From Clostridium sp. (GTDB lineage Bacteria > Bacteroidota > Bacteroidia > Bacteroidales > Muribaculaceae): a stretch of DNA of 64,000 nt. The DNA lies in NCBI GenBank assembly GCA_023666615.1, contig JAMPBQ010000005.1, positions 17,188-81,187 on the forward strand, written 5' to 3'. Under the pieces are notes generated by a model. It was not told where the DNA came from, searched no databases, and saw only the letters and a program-made list of their open reading frames with translations. Positions 35,617 through 44,207 of this stretch are shown here, piece after piece. Made by a program: the position numbers and the translations under genes. Position 1 is the first letter of the stretch. The number at the start of each line of letters is the position of its first letter.

Positions 35617-37596
35617 ATGATGAAGATTTTTAATATACGGGTGGCCATAGCGATGGCGCTGAGCATGCTGGCGGGGATGAGCCTGGCTAAGGCTGACGCG
35701 CCACAACATGTGAGGTGGACTTCGGCGATTGACTCCCTCTCCCCCACATCGGGCAAGATTGTTTGGAGCGCCGACATCGACGCCGGCTGGCACATCTACG
35801 GGATGGAAGCTCCGAAGCATCTTGACTTTCCCCTAACGCTGACGACATTCACGGTGGAGCCCGCCGAAGGGCTGAAGCTTGGAGAAGTGATGCCTTCAAA
35901 GCCCGCGACAACGCATGTCGACGATATACTCAACGCTGAAATCCCCTGGTGGGAAGGCAAGGTGGAATTTGAGCAAGAATTTGAATTGACCGGCGGGGCC
36001 ACCGGCGCGGAGATCAACAGCGAGGTGAGCTACATGGTGTGCAACGACGCGTCCTGCACGCCTCCGGCAAAGGAGAAATTTTCGCTGCGATTCGGCACTG
36101 ACATAGTCCCCTCGGCGCCGGCGGAAAAGACAGAGAGCGCCAATGCCTCGAAAGCTCCAGCGGCGGAAATGACTGAAGAAGAGCAAGCATGGTGGGAGCC
36201 GGTGAACGGCGACATCAACAGCGAAGCGAACGGGGCGCAAAATTCATGGCTGGCGATATTCCTCATGAGCCTTGCGGGCGGATTCCTGGCGCTTCTTACT
36301 CCCTGCGTTTGGCCAATGATACCCATGACGATAAGCTTCTTCTTGAAGAGCAACAAGAACAAGCGCAGGGGCACAGTGAACGCCCTGCTTTACGCGCTGA
36401 GCATCATAGTGATCTTCATGGTGCTGGGCATCGCCGTCACAATCATCTTCGGTGCAAGCAAACTAAACGCGATGGCCACGAGCGCGGGATTCAACGTGGC
36501 TTTCTTCATCATCCTGGTGATATTCGCCATCTCCTTCTTCGGAGCCTTCGACATCAAGCTGCCGTCAAAATGGACCAACGCGGTAGACGCCAAGGCCGAC
36601 AACACCACGGGGCTGCTAAGCATCTTCTTCATGGCATTCACACTGGTGCTGGTATCGTTCTCCTGCACAGGCCCCATCATCGGCACCCTCCTTGTGGAGG
36701 CGGCGTCAGACGGGAGCAAGCTTGGGCCGGCCATAGGCATGGGCGGGTTCGCTCTGGGGCTTGCGATTCCCTTCGGGCTCTTCGCCTTCTTCCCGTCGAT
36801 GCTGAAGAGCATGCCGAAGAGCGGCGGATGGCTGAACTCGGTGAAGGTAGTGCTCGGATTCATTGAGCTGATCCTGGCGCTTAAATTCCTGTCGGTGGCT
36901 GACATGACCAACGGATGGCGCATACTTGACCGCGAGGTCTTCCTCTCCATATGGATTGTGCTCTTCGCGCTGCTGGGGATGTACCTCCTGGGCAAGCTGC
37001 GGTTCTCGCACGACGATGAGAGCAAGCATACAACAGTGCCGGGATTCTTTCTGGCCATCATCTCCTTCTCCTTCGCCGTCTACCTCCTTCCCGGCCTTTG
37101 GGGCGCTCCGCTGAAGGCGACCAGCGCGTTCGTGCCGCCGATGAAGACACAGGACTTCAATCTCTACGGCGGAGAGTACCACGTATTCGACGACTATGAC
37201 GAAGGCATGGCCTACGCCAAGGCGGAAGGCAAGCCCGTGCTGATGGACTTTACCGGCTACGGCTGCGTCAACTGCCGCAAAATGGAGGCGGCGGTGTTTG
37301 ACACTCCCGGGGTGCGCCAGCTGATAGAGGACAATTATGTGATGATCCAGCTATACGTTGACGATACGAAGAAGCTGAAGAATCCCTATACTGTTGAGGA
37401 AAACGGGAAAGAGGTGGAAATCACTACGGTGGGCGAAAAGTGGAGCTACCTGCAGCGGCATAAGTTCGGCATCGCCTCGCAGCCGTACTACGTGATACTC
37501 GACAATCAGGGGAGGCCCCTGGCGCCATCGCGGGAATATAACGAGAATGTGGCGGAATTTGAGAAATGGCTTAACGCTGGCTTAAGCCAGCGTTAA
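35617..37596 (+). CDS. dsbD: Thiol:disulfide interchange protein DsbD
   Basis: DsbD brings reducing electrons from cytoplasmic thioredoxin across the inner membrane. The 659 residues show a signal peptide, the periplasmic alpha domain (Cys pair in MVCNDASCTPPAKEK, about 141-155), eight or so hydrophobic segments with the two membrane Cys (LLTPCVWPMIPMT and SFSCTGPIIGTL), and a C-terminal thioredoxin-like domain with DFTGYGCVNCRKMEA. Start may be the first or second of two ATG codons (35617 or 35620). The last eight codons and stop form a perfect palindrome. Confidence 0.94.
   Translation: MMKIFNIRVAIAMALSMLAGMSLAKADAPQHVRWTSAIDSLSPTSGKIVWSADIDAGWHIYGMEAPKHLDFPLTLTTFTVEPAEGLKLGEVMPSKPATTHVDDILNAEIPWWEGKVEFEQEFELTGGATGAEINSEVSYMVCNDASCTPPAKEKFSLRFGTDIVPSAPAEKTESANASKAPAAEMTEEEQAWWEPVNGDINSEANGAQNSWLAIFLMSLAGGFLALLTPCVWPMIPMTISFFLKSNKNKRRGTVNALLYALSIIVIFMVLGIAVTIIFGASKLNAMATSAGFNVAFFIILVIFAISFFGAFDIKLPSKWTNAVDAKADNTTGLLSIFFMAFTLVLVSFSCTGPIIGTLLVEAASDGSKLGPAIGMGGFALGLAIPFGLFAFFPSMLKSMPKSGGWLNSVKVVLGFIELILALKFLSVADMTNGWRILDREVFLSIWIVLFALLGMYLLGKLRFSHDDESKHTTVPGFFLAIISFSFAVYLLPGLWGAPLKATSAFVPPMKTQDFNLYGGEYHVFDDYDEGMAYAKAEGKPVLMDFTGYGCVNCRKMEAAVFDTPGVRQLIEDNYVMIQLYVDDTKKLKNPYTVEENGKEVEITTVGEKWSYLQRHKFGIASQPYYVILDNQGRPLAPSREYNENVAEFEKWLNAGLSQR
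37571..37596. repeat. Perfect 26-bp palindrome over the dsbD stop codon
   Basis: The sequence from TTAACGCTGG to its exact complement is a 13+13 bp palindrome centred on CTTAAG; it encodes the last residues NAGLSQR and ends with the TAA stop. It is not followed by a T run. Confidence 0.95.
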
Positions 37597-37605
37597 AGCA
37601 TTAAA

Positions 37606-37660
37606 GTATTAAGTATTAAGTATTAAGTATTAAGTATTAAGTGTTAAGTGTTAAGTGTTA
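37606..37660. repeat. Heptanucleotide tandem repeat TATTAAG / TGTTAAG
   Basis: Five TATTAAG units are followed by three TGTTAAG-type units with no gap, just downstream of the dsbD palindrome. The rest of the 37597-37738 gap is A+T-rich with no clear promoter. Confidence 0.93.
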
Positions 37661-37738
37661 ATACGTTTAGGGTTTAGTATTTGGGGTTAAGGGATTTTTT
37701 GGGGATTGGAGAATTTTTGAATTTTAAATTTTTTAGTT

Positions 37739-38524
37739 GTGCATAACAGAGAAGAGAAATTAGAGGCCTTGGGGCGAGTGCTGGACACGCTGGACATCCT
37801 GAGGGTGAAATGCCCTTGGGACGCCAAGCAGACAAACGAGAGCCTGCGCCCGAACACCATCGAAGAAGTGTACGAGCTGACGCAGGCCTTGACCGACAAT
37901 GACGCGCAGAACATACGCAAAGAGCTCGGTGACGTGCTTCTGCACATATTCTTCTACGCCAAGATAGGGCAAGAGAACGGGCAATTCGACATAGCCGATG
38001 TGGCGGACGCCCTGAACAACAAGCTGATATTCCGGCATCCACACGTGTTTGGGAGCGTGAAGGCCGACGACGCGCACCAGGTGGAGATGAACTGGGAGCA
38101 GATCAAGCTTAAGGAGAAGGATGGGAACAAGTCGGTGCTCGACGGCGTGCCCGGGGCACTTCCGGCGCTTATAAAGGCCTTCCGCATCCAGGAGAAGGCG
38201 GCCAACGCGGGATTTGACTGGGAGAAGCCAGAGGACGTATGGGCGAAGGTGAAGGAAGAAGTGGGCGAAGTGCAGGCAGAGATTGAGGCCAAGACCGTGA
38301 ATGGAGAGGCCCTTGAAGAAGAGTTTGGCGATTTGCTGTTCTCTGTGATCAATGCGGCGAGGCTTTACAAGGTGAACCCGGAGAACGCGCTGGAGAGGTG
38401 CAACCGGAAATTCATCAAGCGCTTCAACTACATCGAGGCCAAGGCCAAGGAGCGCAGGCAAAAGCCGTCGGACTTGAGCCTTGAGGAGCTTGAAGAGCTC
38501 TGGCAAGAGGGAAAGCGAATTTAA
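37739..38524 (+). CDS. mazG: Nucleoside triphosphate pyrophosphohydrolase MazG
   Basis: MazG hydrolyses (d)NTPs to monophosphates and pyrophosphate as a house-cleaning enzyme. The 261-residue protein begins MHNREEKLEALGRVLDTLDI from a GTG codon, the only start giving the family N-terminus. Both repeated halves have the metal-binding helices: NTIEEVYELTQAL with ELGDVLLHIFF, and KVKEEVGEVQAEI with EEFGDLLFSVINAA. RVKCPWDAKQTNESL is typical. It precedes topB by 14 bp. Confidence 0.94.
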   Translation: MHNREEKLEALGRVLDTLDILRVKCPWDAKQTNESLRPNTIEEVYELTQALTDNDAQNIRKELGDVLLHIFFYAKIGQENGQFDIADVADALNNKLIFRHPHVFGSVKADDAHQVEMNWEQIKLKEKDGNKSVLDGVPGALPALIKAFRIQEKAANAGFDWEKPEDVWAKVKEEVGEVQAEIEAKTVNGEALEEEFGDLLFSVINAARLYKVNPENALERCNRKFIKRFNYIEAKAKERRQKPSDLSLEELEELWQEGKRI

Positions 38525-38538
38525 ATTTATATAACCGG

Positions 38539-40638
38539 ATGATTCTTTGCATCACTGAGAAGCCGAGCGTGGCGCGCGACATAGCTGAGATACTTGGAGC
38601 GACCATCAAGAGGGATGGGTATTTCCAAGGGCCTGAGGCGTGCCCGTACGTGGTCACGTGGACGTTTGGGCACCTGTGCTGCCTGAAGGAGCCCGGGGAC
38701 TACAGCGAATATTGGAAAAGGTGGAGCCTGGGGCAGCTGCCGATGATACCTCCGAAATTCGGCATCAAGGTGATACCTGAGGAATACATCGAGAAGCAAT
38801 TCAAGGTAATAGAGACGCTGAGCAAAGGTGCGGAGAAAATCATCAACTGCGGCGACGCCGGCCAAGAGGGCGAGCTGATACAAAGATGGGTGATGCAAAA
38901 GGCGGGGGTGAAATGCCCCGTGCTTAGATTCTGGACATCTTCGCTGACAGAAGAATCCATACGCGCAAGCTTCGCCGACCTCAAGCCCGAATCAGAATAC
39001 CAAAACCTATACATGGCCGGCCTGAGCCGCGCCATAGGCGACTGGCTCCTGGGGATGAATGCCACCAGGCTTTACTCGCTGAAGTACTCCTCGCCTGGAA
39101 ACGTGCTGTCGATAGGGAGAGTGCAGACGCCGACACTGGCGCTGATAGTGCAGCGGCACCATGAAATAGAGAACTTCACGCCGGAGGACTATTGGGAGCT
39201 GCGCACCCTATACCGCGATGTGACATTTACGGCGCCGGGGAAAAAATACTCAAAGATTGAAGAGGCGCAGGCAGTGGTGGACCGCATAGCCAACTCGCCG
39301 CTGACAGTGACCGACGTGGCCGAGAAAAAGGGAAAGGAGGCGCCTCCTCGGCTATTTGACCTGACGTCGCTGCAGGTGGAATGCAACAAGAGGTGGGGCT
39401 GGACGGCCGATGAGACGCTGCGGCTGATTCAGAGCCTATATGAGAAGAAGGTCACAACCTATCCGCGCGTGGACACCACTTACCTATCGGACGACATCTA
39501 TGCCAAGGTGCCAAAGATACTGAAGGACATGACGCCCTACGCCAACGCCACGGCGCCGCTATTGGCCATGTCCAAGCTGCCGAAGAGCAAAAAGGTGTTT
39601 GACAGCTCGAAGGTGACCGACCACCATGCCATCATCCCCACGGGGCAGCCGCCACAATCGCTCGTGGGCAATGAACGGCAGCTTTACCACCTGATAGCCC
39701 TGCGGTTCATAGCCGCGTTCTATCCCGACTGCGCCTTCACCACCACCACCGTTATGGCCAAAGCCGAAGACATAGCCTTCAAGGCATCAGGCAAGGTGAT
39801 AAACGATCCGGGCTGGCGAGCCCTATACGCCAACGACAAAACGCAGGCCGAAGAAAAGACCGGCGACGACGACCGCATCCTGCCTCCCTTCACCAAGGGG
39901 GAATCAGGGCCGCACAAGCCGTCGGCATTGAAGAAGACCACGCAGCCGCCGAAATATTACAACGAAGGCACGCTGCTGCGCGCCATGGAGACCGCGGGAA
40001 AGACCGTGGATGACGAAGAGCTGCGCGAGGCAATGAAAGAGAACGGCATAGGCCGGCCATCAACCCGGGCGGCAATAATCGAGACCCTATTCAAGCGCAG
40101 ATACATCTACCGCGAGAGGAAGAACATCATGGCCTCCCAAGCCGGCATAGCGCTGATAAACACGATAAGAGAAGAGCTTCTAAAGAGCGCCAAGCTGACC
40201 GGCATATGGGAAAACAAGCTTCGCCGCATAGAGAGGGGCAGCTACCAGGCGTCAGAATTCATATCCGAACTTAAGGCGATGGTGTCGGAGATTGTGGTGA
40301 ACGTGATGTCGGACAACTCAAACTTCAAAATAGACGTGGGGCCACAAGGCGGGAAAGGGACGGCAGCGACAGAAAAGAGCAAGAAGCCCACACCCAAAAC
40401 GCCCACCGCGGGCGGCGCCGCAGCGGCAAAAGAAAAGCCCAAGCGGACGAGACGCAAGAAGGTGGAGACGCTGGAGGCGATAAAATGCCCAAAATGCAAG
40501 AAAGGGCACCTGCTGCGCGGGCGCACGGCATACGGGTGCAGCCGCTATGCCGAGGGATGCGACTTCCGCCTGGACTTCGCCACGCACCCCGCCAGCCTGA
40601 GCCCGCAAGAACTTTACGACAAAATACAAGCGAGATGA
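38539..40638 (+). CDS. topB: DNA topoisomerase III
   Basis: This type IA topoisomerase resolves linked DNA. The 699 residues begin with the TOPRIM motif MILCITEKPSVARDIAEILG and CGDAGQEGELIQRW; the catalytic Tyr lies in KVTTYPRVDTTYLS (about residue 310), with GRVQTPTLALI before it. The C-terminus has a Lys/Pro-rich linker and one Cys4 zinc ribbon (IKCPKCKKGHLL, GCSRYAEGCDF). The stop overlaps the next start by 4 bp. Confidence 0.95.
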   Translation: MILCITEKPSVARDIAEILGATIKRDGYFQGPEACPYVVTWTFGHLCCLKEPGDYSEYWKRWSLGQLPMIPPKFGIKVIPEEYIEKQFKVIETLSKGAEKIINCGDAGQEGELIQRWVMQKAGVKCPVLRFWTSSLTEESIRASFADLKPESEYQNLYMAGLSRAIGDWLLGMNATRLYSLKYSSPGNVLSIGRVQTPTLALIVQRHHEIENFTPEDYWELRTLYRDVTFTAPGKKYSKIEEAQAVVDRIANSPLTVTDVAEKKGKEAPPRLFDLTSLQVECNKRWGWTADETLRLIQSLYEKKVTTYPRVDTTYLSDDIYAKVPKILKDMTPYANATAPLLAMSKLPKSKKVFDSSKVTDHHAIIPTGQPPQSLVGNERQLYHLIALRFIAAFYPDCAFTTTTVMAKAEDIAFKASGKVINDPGWRALYANDKTQAEEKTGDDDRILPPFTKGESGPHKPSALKKTTQPPKYYNEGTLLRAMETAGKTVDDEELREAMKENGIGRPSTRAAIIETLFKRRYIYRERKNIMASQAGIALINTIREELLKSAKLTGIWENKLRRIERGSYQASEFISELKAMVSEIVVNVMSDNSNFKIDVGPQGGKGTAATEKSKKPTPKTPTAGGAAAAKEKPKRTRRKKVETLEAIKCPKCKKGHLLRGRTAYGCSRYAEGCDFRLDFATHPASLSPQELYDKIQAR

Positions 40639-40808
40639 GCCTCAACGACATACTCCAAGCGGCAGGCGTGGGCCTGATATTGATCTTGGCCATAGCGTGG
40701 ATGATACGACGCGCGCGGCGCAAAGACGAAGGATGCGGATGCGGATGCGAAGGGTGCCCTGTGAAGAAAGAATGCAACAAACCAACAATAAAATACAAAA
40801 GACCATGA
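40635..40808 (+). CDS. FeoB-associated-type Cys-rich membrane peptide
   Basis: The 57-residue peptide has one N-terminal membrane segment (AAGVGLILILAIAWMI) followed by a basic stretch and a Cys cluster CGCGCEGCPVKKEC. This matches the short Cys-rich membrane peptides usually beside the iron transporter FeoB; no feoB is present here. It overlaps topB and the next gene by 4 bp each, so all are one transcript. ATG 40635 is the only start that fits. Confidence 0.82.
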   Translation: MSLNDILQAAGVGLILILAIAWMIRRARRKDEGCGCGCEGCPVKKECNKPTIKYKRP

Positions 40809-41932
40809 AAACAAAAACATTATGCGCGCTGATAGCTTGGCTGGCCATCTTCCCAATGGGGGCGCTAGCGAACGGAGCCAAAGAAGAGACGCCGTGGGCG
40901 GAAATAGACGCCATGGACCTGCGCATCGTCAACCAAGGATTCAAGGACACTGAGCGCCCCTATGCGCGCCTGCCCAAATGGCTGAAAGACAGCGTGCGCC
41001 CCACCCTTTGGGATCGCCAAGAATGCTCGGCGGGCATAGCAGTGAGGTTCGCCACTGACTCAAAGCGCATTGGCGTGAAATACAACCTCTTCACCAACGC
41101 GCACATGGCGCACATGGCCGACACCGGCATAAAGGGCACTGACCTCTACATATTCGAGGGGGACTCGGCGTGGAGGCACGTGAACACCAACCGCCCCTAC
41201 CTCAAGGACAAGGACACGAAGCTGTGCGAGGCGACATACGTGGAAAACCTTGACGGGAAGACGCACGAATACATGGTGTACCTGCCGCTTTATGACGGGA
41301 TCGACAATCTGAAGATTAAGATTGATTCCGGGGCCACAATAACGGCGGGCCGCCTCGACCTGATACCGCCGAAAAACCGCATCGTGGCCTACGGTACATC
41401 CATCATGCAGGGAGGATGCGCATCCCGCACGGGCATGAGCCCCACGGCCATTATGAGCCGCGAGCTCAACCGCGAGATAATCAACCTTGGATTTTCAGGC
41501 GAGGGAAAACAGGACGAATGCGTGGCGCGGGTGATGGCGCAGATACCCGACGTAGACATTTTCCTGATTGACCCCGTGCCCAACTGCACAGAGATGCAGT
41601 GCGATACGCTCACCTATGGATTCATCAAGACGCTGCGGACACTTCGCCCCGAGGCGAAAATAGTGATGGTGGAGGGGCCGATGTACCCCTACAGCCGCTA
41701 TGATTCCTTCTTCGGCAACTACCTGCCAAAGAAGAACGCGGCCTACAGGCGCAACTATGAGCGTCTGATAGCCGAAGACCCACGCAACCTCTACTACGTG
41801 ACGAGCGAGGGGCTTGACGGCCCCGAGGACGACGGCACAGTAGACGGCATCCACCTGACCGACCTGGGCTTCCGCCACTACGCCGACAAGATAGGGCCGG
41901 TGCTGCGCGGGCTGCTCAGCCCCGAGGAATGA
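40805..41932 (+). CDS. Secreted SGNH/GDSL-type hydrolase
   Basis: The 375-residue product has a signal peptide (to about 22, GALA), an N-terminal beta domain (about 25-170), and a C-terminal SGNH esterase domain: VAYGTSIMQGGCASRTG carries the nucleophile Ser in block I, LGFSGEGKQDE the Gly/Asn-type block II, and DGIHLTDLGFRHYADK the Asp-His pair. Such proteins are usually carbohydrate or lipid esterases. ATG 40805 overlaps the previous stop; an earlier start at 40697 would lie in the Cys-rich gene. Substrate unknown. Confidence 0.87.
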   Translation: MKTKTLCALIAWLAIFPMGALANGAKEETPWAEIDAMDLRIVNQGFKDTERPYARLPKWLKDSVRPTLWDRQECSAGIAVRFATDSKRIGVKYNLFTNAHMAHMADTGIKGTDLYIFEGDSAWRHVNTNRPYLKDKDTKLCEATYVENLDGKTHEYMVYLPLYDGIDNLKIKIDSGATITAGRLDLIPPKNRIVAYGTSIMQGGCASRTGMSPTAIMSRELNREIINLGFSGEGKQDECVARVMAQIPDVDIFLIDPVPNCTEMQCDTLTYGFIKTLRTLRPEAKIVMVEGPMYPYSRYDSFFGNYLPKKNAAYRRNYERLIAEDPRNLYYVTSEGLDGPEDDGTVDGIHLTDLGFRHYADKIGPVLRGLLSPEE

Positions 41933-42039
41933 GGCGGCTTTGGAAAGACGGGGGAACCACGGATTTCGCGGATTCCACGGATTAAAATCAATTTTTGGGA
42001 TTTTTGCGGGGCAAATTTGGGGGAAAGGGAAATTTTTTG

Positions 42040-42047
42040 TAGATTTG
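42040..42047 (+). promoter_or_regulatory. Promoter of dnaN
   Basis: TAGATTTG is a -7 box, with TTTG at 42016-42019 as -33 box, 20 bp apart. Upstream, 41950-41990 carries the ACCACGGATT-type short repeats also present at 35550-35600. Confidence 0.68.
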
Positions 42048-42109
42048 CGCGATTAATGCCTTCCTTTGCGGGAGGGTAAATGATAAGAAACAAAATAAAG
42101 AAATATACA

Positions 42110-43240
42110 ATGAAATTCGTCGTACCCAGCAAGACGCTTTATTCGGTCGCTTCGTCAGTGAGCAAAGTGATCAACGCGAAAAACACCATTTCGGCGCTCA
42201 ACAATTTTTTGTTTGAGCTCAAGGACGATACCCTGAGCATCACCGGCTCAGACGCTGAGAACGCCTTAACGGCGACGCTTAACGCCCTGGAATCGGAGGG
42301 CGAGGGAAAATTCCTGGTAGACGCCCGTCGCATCGTGGACCTTCTGAAGGAGCTGCCGGACCAGCCGCTGACGTTCGCCATCGACGATTCGACGCTTGAG
42401 ATTGAGATATCGTACGACAACGGCCAGTACAAGATGATGGCCATCTCGGGCGACCAATATCCGGAATACAAGAAGGAGGCTTCGGACGAAGAGCCGCAGA
42501 CCTTCACCACCAAGGCCGAGCCTCTGCTGAAGGGGATAGACAAGACCATCTTCGCGGTATGCACCGACGATTTCCAGAAGCGGCTGATGGGCATACTTTT
42601 CGACATCCATCCACAGGACATCACCTTCGTGGCCACCGACACTCGCAAGCTGGTGAAATACACGAACGGCAACGTAAAGCCGGGCTTTACGATGCGCTGC
42701 ATCGTGCCTTTCAAGCCGGCTGTGGTGATGAAGAACATCTTCTCGAAGGATGATGAGCTGAAGGTGACGCTGACGTCGAAGAGCGCGACGATAGAGAGCG
42801 AGACGTTTACGTTCAACTGCCGATTCATCAAGGGCCCGTACCCAGACTATGAGCGCGTCATCCCCAAGAACAATCCTTACACGCTGAGGGTGGACCGCAT
42901 GCGGTTCCTCAACGCCGTAAGGCGCGTGGGCGTATTCGTTGACCCCGGCTACGGGATGGAGAAATTCCGCATCACCAACGATTGCATCCTGCTGAAATCT
43001 AACGACCCGAGCCTATGCACGGCGGGCAGCGAGAGGCTGGACTGCGAATATGAGGGCGCAGAGCTGGTGATTGGCTTCAGCGCGCCGTTCCTGATTGAGA
43101 TATGCAACGTGCTGACCACGCAGGACATCATCGTGCGCCTTAGCGACCCGAGCCGCCCCGGCGTGTTCTGCCCGACGGAGAACGATGAGAACACCGACCT
43201 GCTGATGCTGCTCATGCCAATGAACGTAACGGAATTCTAA
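42110..43240 (+). CDS. dnaN: DNA polymerase III beta sliding clamp
   Basis: The beta clamp holds polymerase on DNA. ATG 42110 (MKFVVPSKTLYSVASSVSKV) is preferred to an upstream in-frame ATG at 42080 that would add ten residues. The 376-residue length and the C-terminal MPMNV (the conserved hydrophobic clamp end) are usual; internal motifs include LVDARRIVDLLKELPD and FPTENDENTDLLMLLMPM in its shortened form. The next gene is a proofreading-type exonuclease 29 bp away. Confidence 0.95.
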   Translation: MKFVVPSKTLYSVASSVSKVINAKNTISALNNFLFELKDDTLSITGSDAENALTATLNALESEGEGKFLVDARRIVDLLKELPDQPLTFAIDDSTLEIEISYDNGQYKMMAISGDQYPEYKKEASDEEPQTFTTKAEPLLKGIDKTIFAVCTDDFQKRLMGILFDIHPQDITFVATDTRKLVKYTNGNVKPGFTMRCIVPFKPAVVMKNIFSKDDELKVTLTSKSATIESETFTFNCRFIKGPYPDYERVIPKNNPYTLRVDRMRFLNAVRRVGVFVDPGYGMEKFRITNDCILLKSNDPSLCTAGSERLDCEYEGAELVIGFSAPFLIEICNVLTTQDIIVRLSDPSRPGVFCPTENDENTDLLMLLMPMNVTEF

Positions 43241-43269
43241 GCCACAGCCCACCAAGCACAGAGCAAAAG

Positions 43270-44043
43270 ATGAACCTGACACTAAAAAAGCCCATCATAT
43301 TTTTTGACCTGGAGACCACGGGCATCAACATCACGCATGACCGCATCGTGGAGATTTCGCTGATAAAGGTAATGCCCAACGGGGAGGAGATACGCCGCAC
43401 TCGGCGCATCAATCCCGAGATGCACATTCCCGAGGAGGCCACGGCCGTACACCACATCACCGACGAGATGGTGAAGGAGGAGCCGACCTTCAGGCAGGTG
43501 GCCAAATCGCTGGCGCAGATATTCACCGGGGCGGACATCGCGGGCTTCAACTCCAACCGGTTTGACATCCCGATGCTGGACCAGGAATTTCAGCGCGCCG
43601 ACGTTGACTTTGACTTTTCCAAGGCGAGATTCGTGGACGTGCAGACGATATTCCACAAGAAGGAGCCCCGCAACCTCACGGCGGCCTACCGATTCTATTG
43701 CGGGAAGGAGCTTGGCGAAGTGGCCCACAGCGCCAACGGCGACACCGAGGCCACCTACGAGGTGCTCAAGGCGCAGCTGGACCATTATCCCGACCTGCCC
43801 AGGGAGATAGAGAAGCTGGCTGACTTTTCAAGCCAGAACCGCAACGTGGACTTTATGGGCCGCCTGATTTACGATGACAAGAATCGGGAGGTGATAAATT
43901 TCGGGAAATATAAGGGCCAAGTGGCCGAAGAGGTGCTTCGCCGGGATTCAGGCTACTACGACTGGATAATGAAGGGCGATTTCACGAAGAATACGAAGGA
44001 CTGCTTCACACGGATAAGGCTGCGAATGAAGAGGGGGATTTAG
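43270..44043 (+). CDS. DnaQ-family 3'-5' exonuclease with ExoX-like C-terminal domain
   Basis: The 257-residue protein has the DEDDh exonuclease core: FFDLETTGINI (ExoI), IAGFNSNRFDIPMLDQEF (ExoII) and HSANGDTEATYEVL (ExoIII), and a C-terminal domain with VINFGKYKGQVAEEV and SGYYDWIMKGDF, as found at the end of ExoX-like exonucleases. It is encoded next to dnaN, so a role in replication proofreading or repair is likely. It is not a full epsilon subunit. Confidence 0.9.
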   Translation: MNLTLKKPIIFFDLETTGINITHDRIVEISLIKVMPNGEEIRRTRRINPEMHIPEEATAVHHITDEMVKEEPTFRQVAKSLAQIFTGADIAGFNSNRFDIPMLDQEFQRADVDFDFSKARFVDVQTIFHKKEPRNLTAAYRFYCGKELGEVAHSANGDTEATYEVLKAQLDHYPDLPREIEKLADFSSQNRNVDFMGRLIYDDKNREVINFGKYKGQVAEEVLRRDSGYYDWIMKGDFTKNTKDCFTRIRLRMKRGI

Positions 44044-44081
44044 TTTTTAGTTTTTAGGCTTTAGACTTTAGGTTTTAGGCT

Positions 44082-44119
44082 TTTCGCTTTCGGCTTCGTT
44101 TTTCGCTTTCGGCTTCGTT
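44082..44119. repeat. Exact 19-bp tandem duplication
   Basis: TTTCGCTTTCGGCTTCGTT occurs twice end to end in the T-rich gap before coaBC, preceded by TTTAG-type short repeats (44041-44080) and followed by a GGGAGC-GGA-GCTCCC hairpin (44137-44151). Confidence 0.92.
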
Positions 44120-44207
44120 TTTTGGCTTTCGCTTTGGGAGCGGAGCTCCCTCACTCAACGAAACAGGGCCGCCGGCGCGGTTTAGACAATTGATTTTTGT
44201 TTGTATC

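Noticed and set aside
35550-41990. CACGGATT short repeats at 35550-35600 and 41950-41990 as a mobile element
   Set aside because: Copies are short, irregular and few; they could be remains of a repeat but support no definite call.
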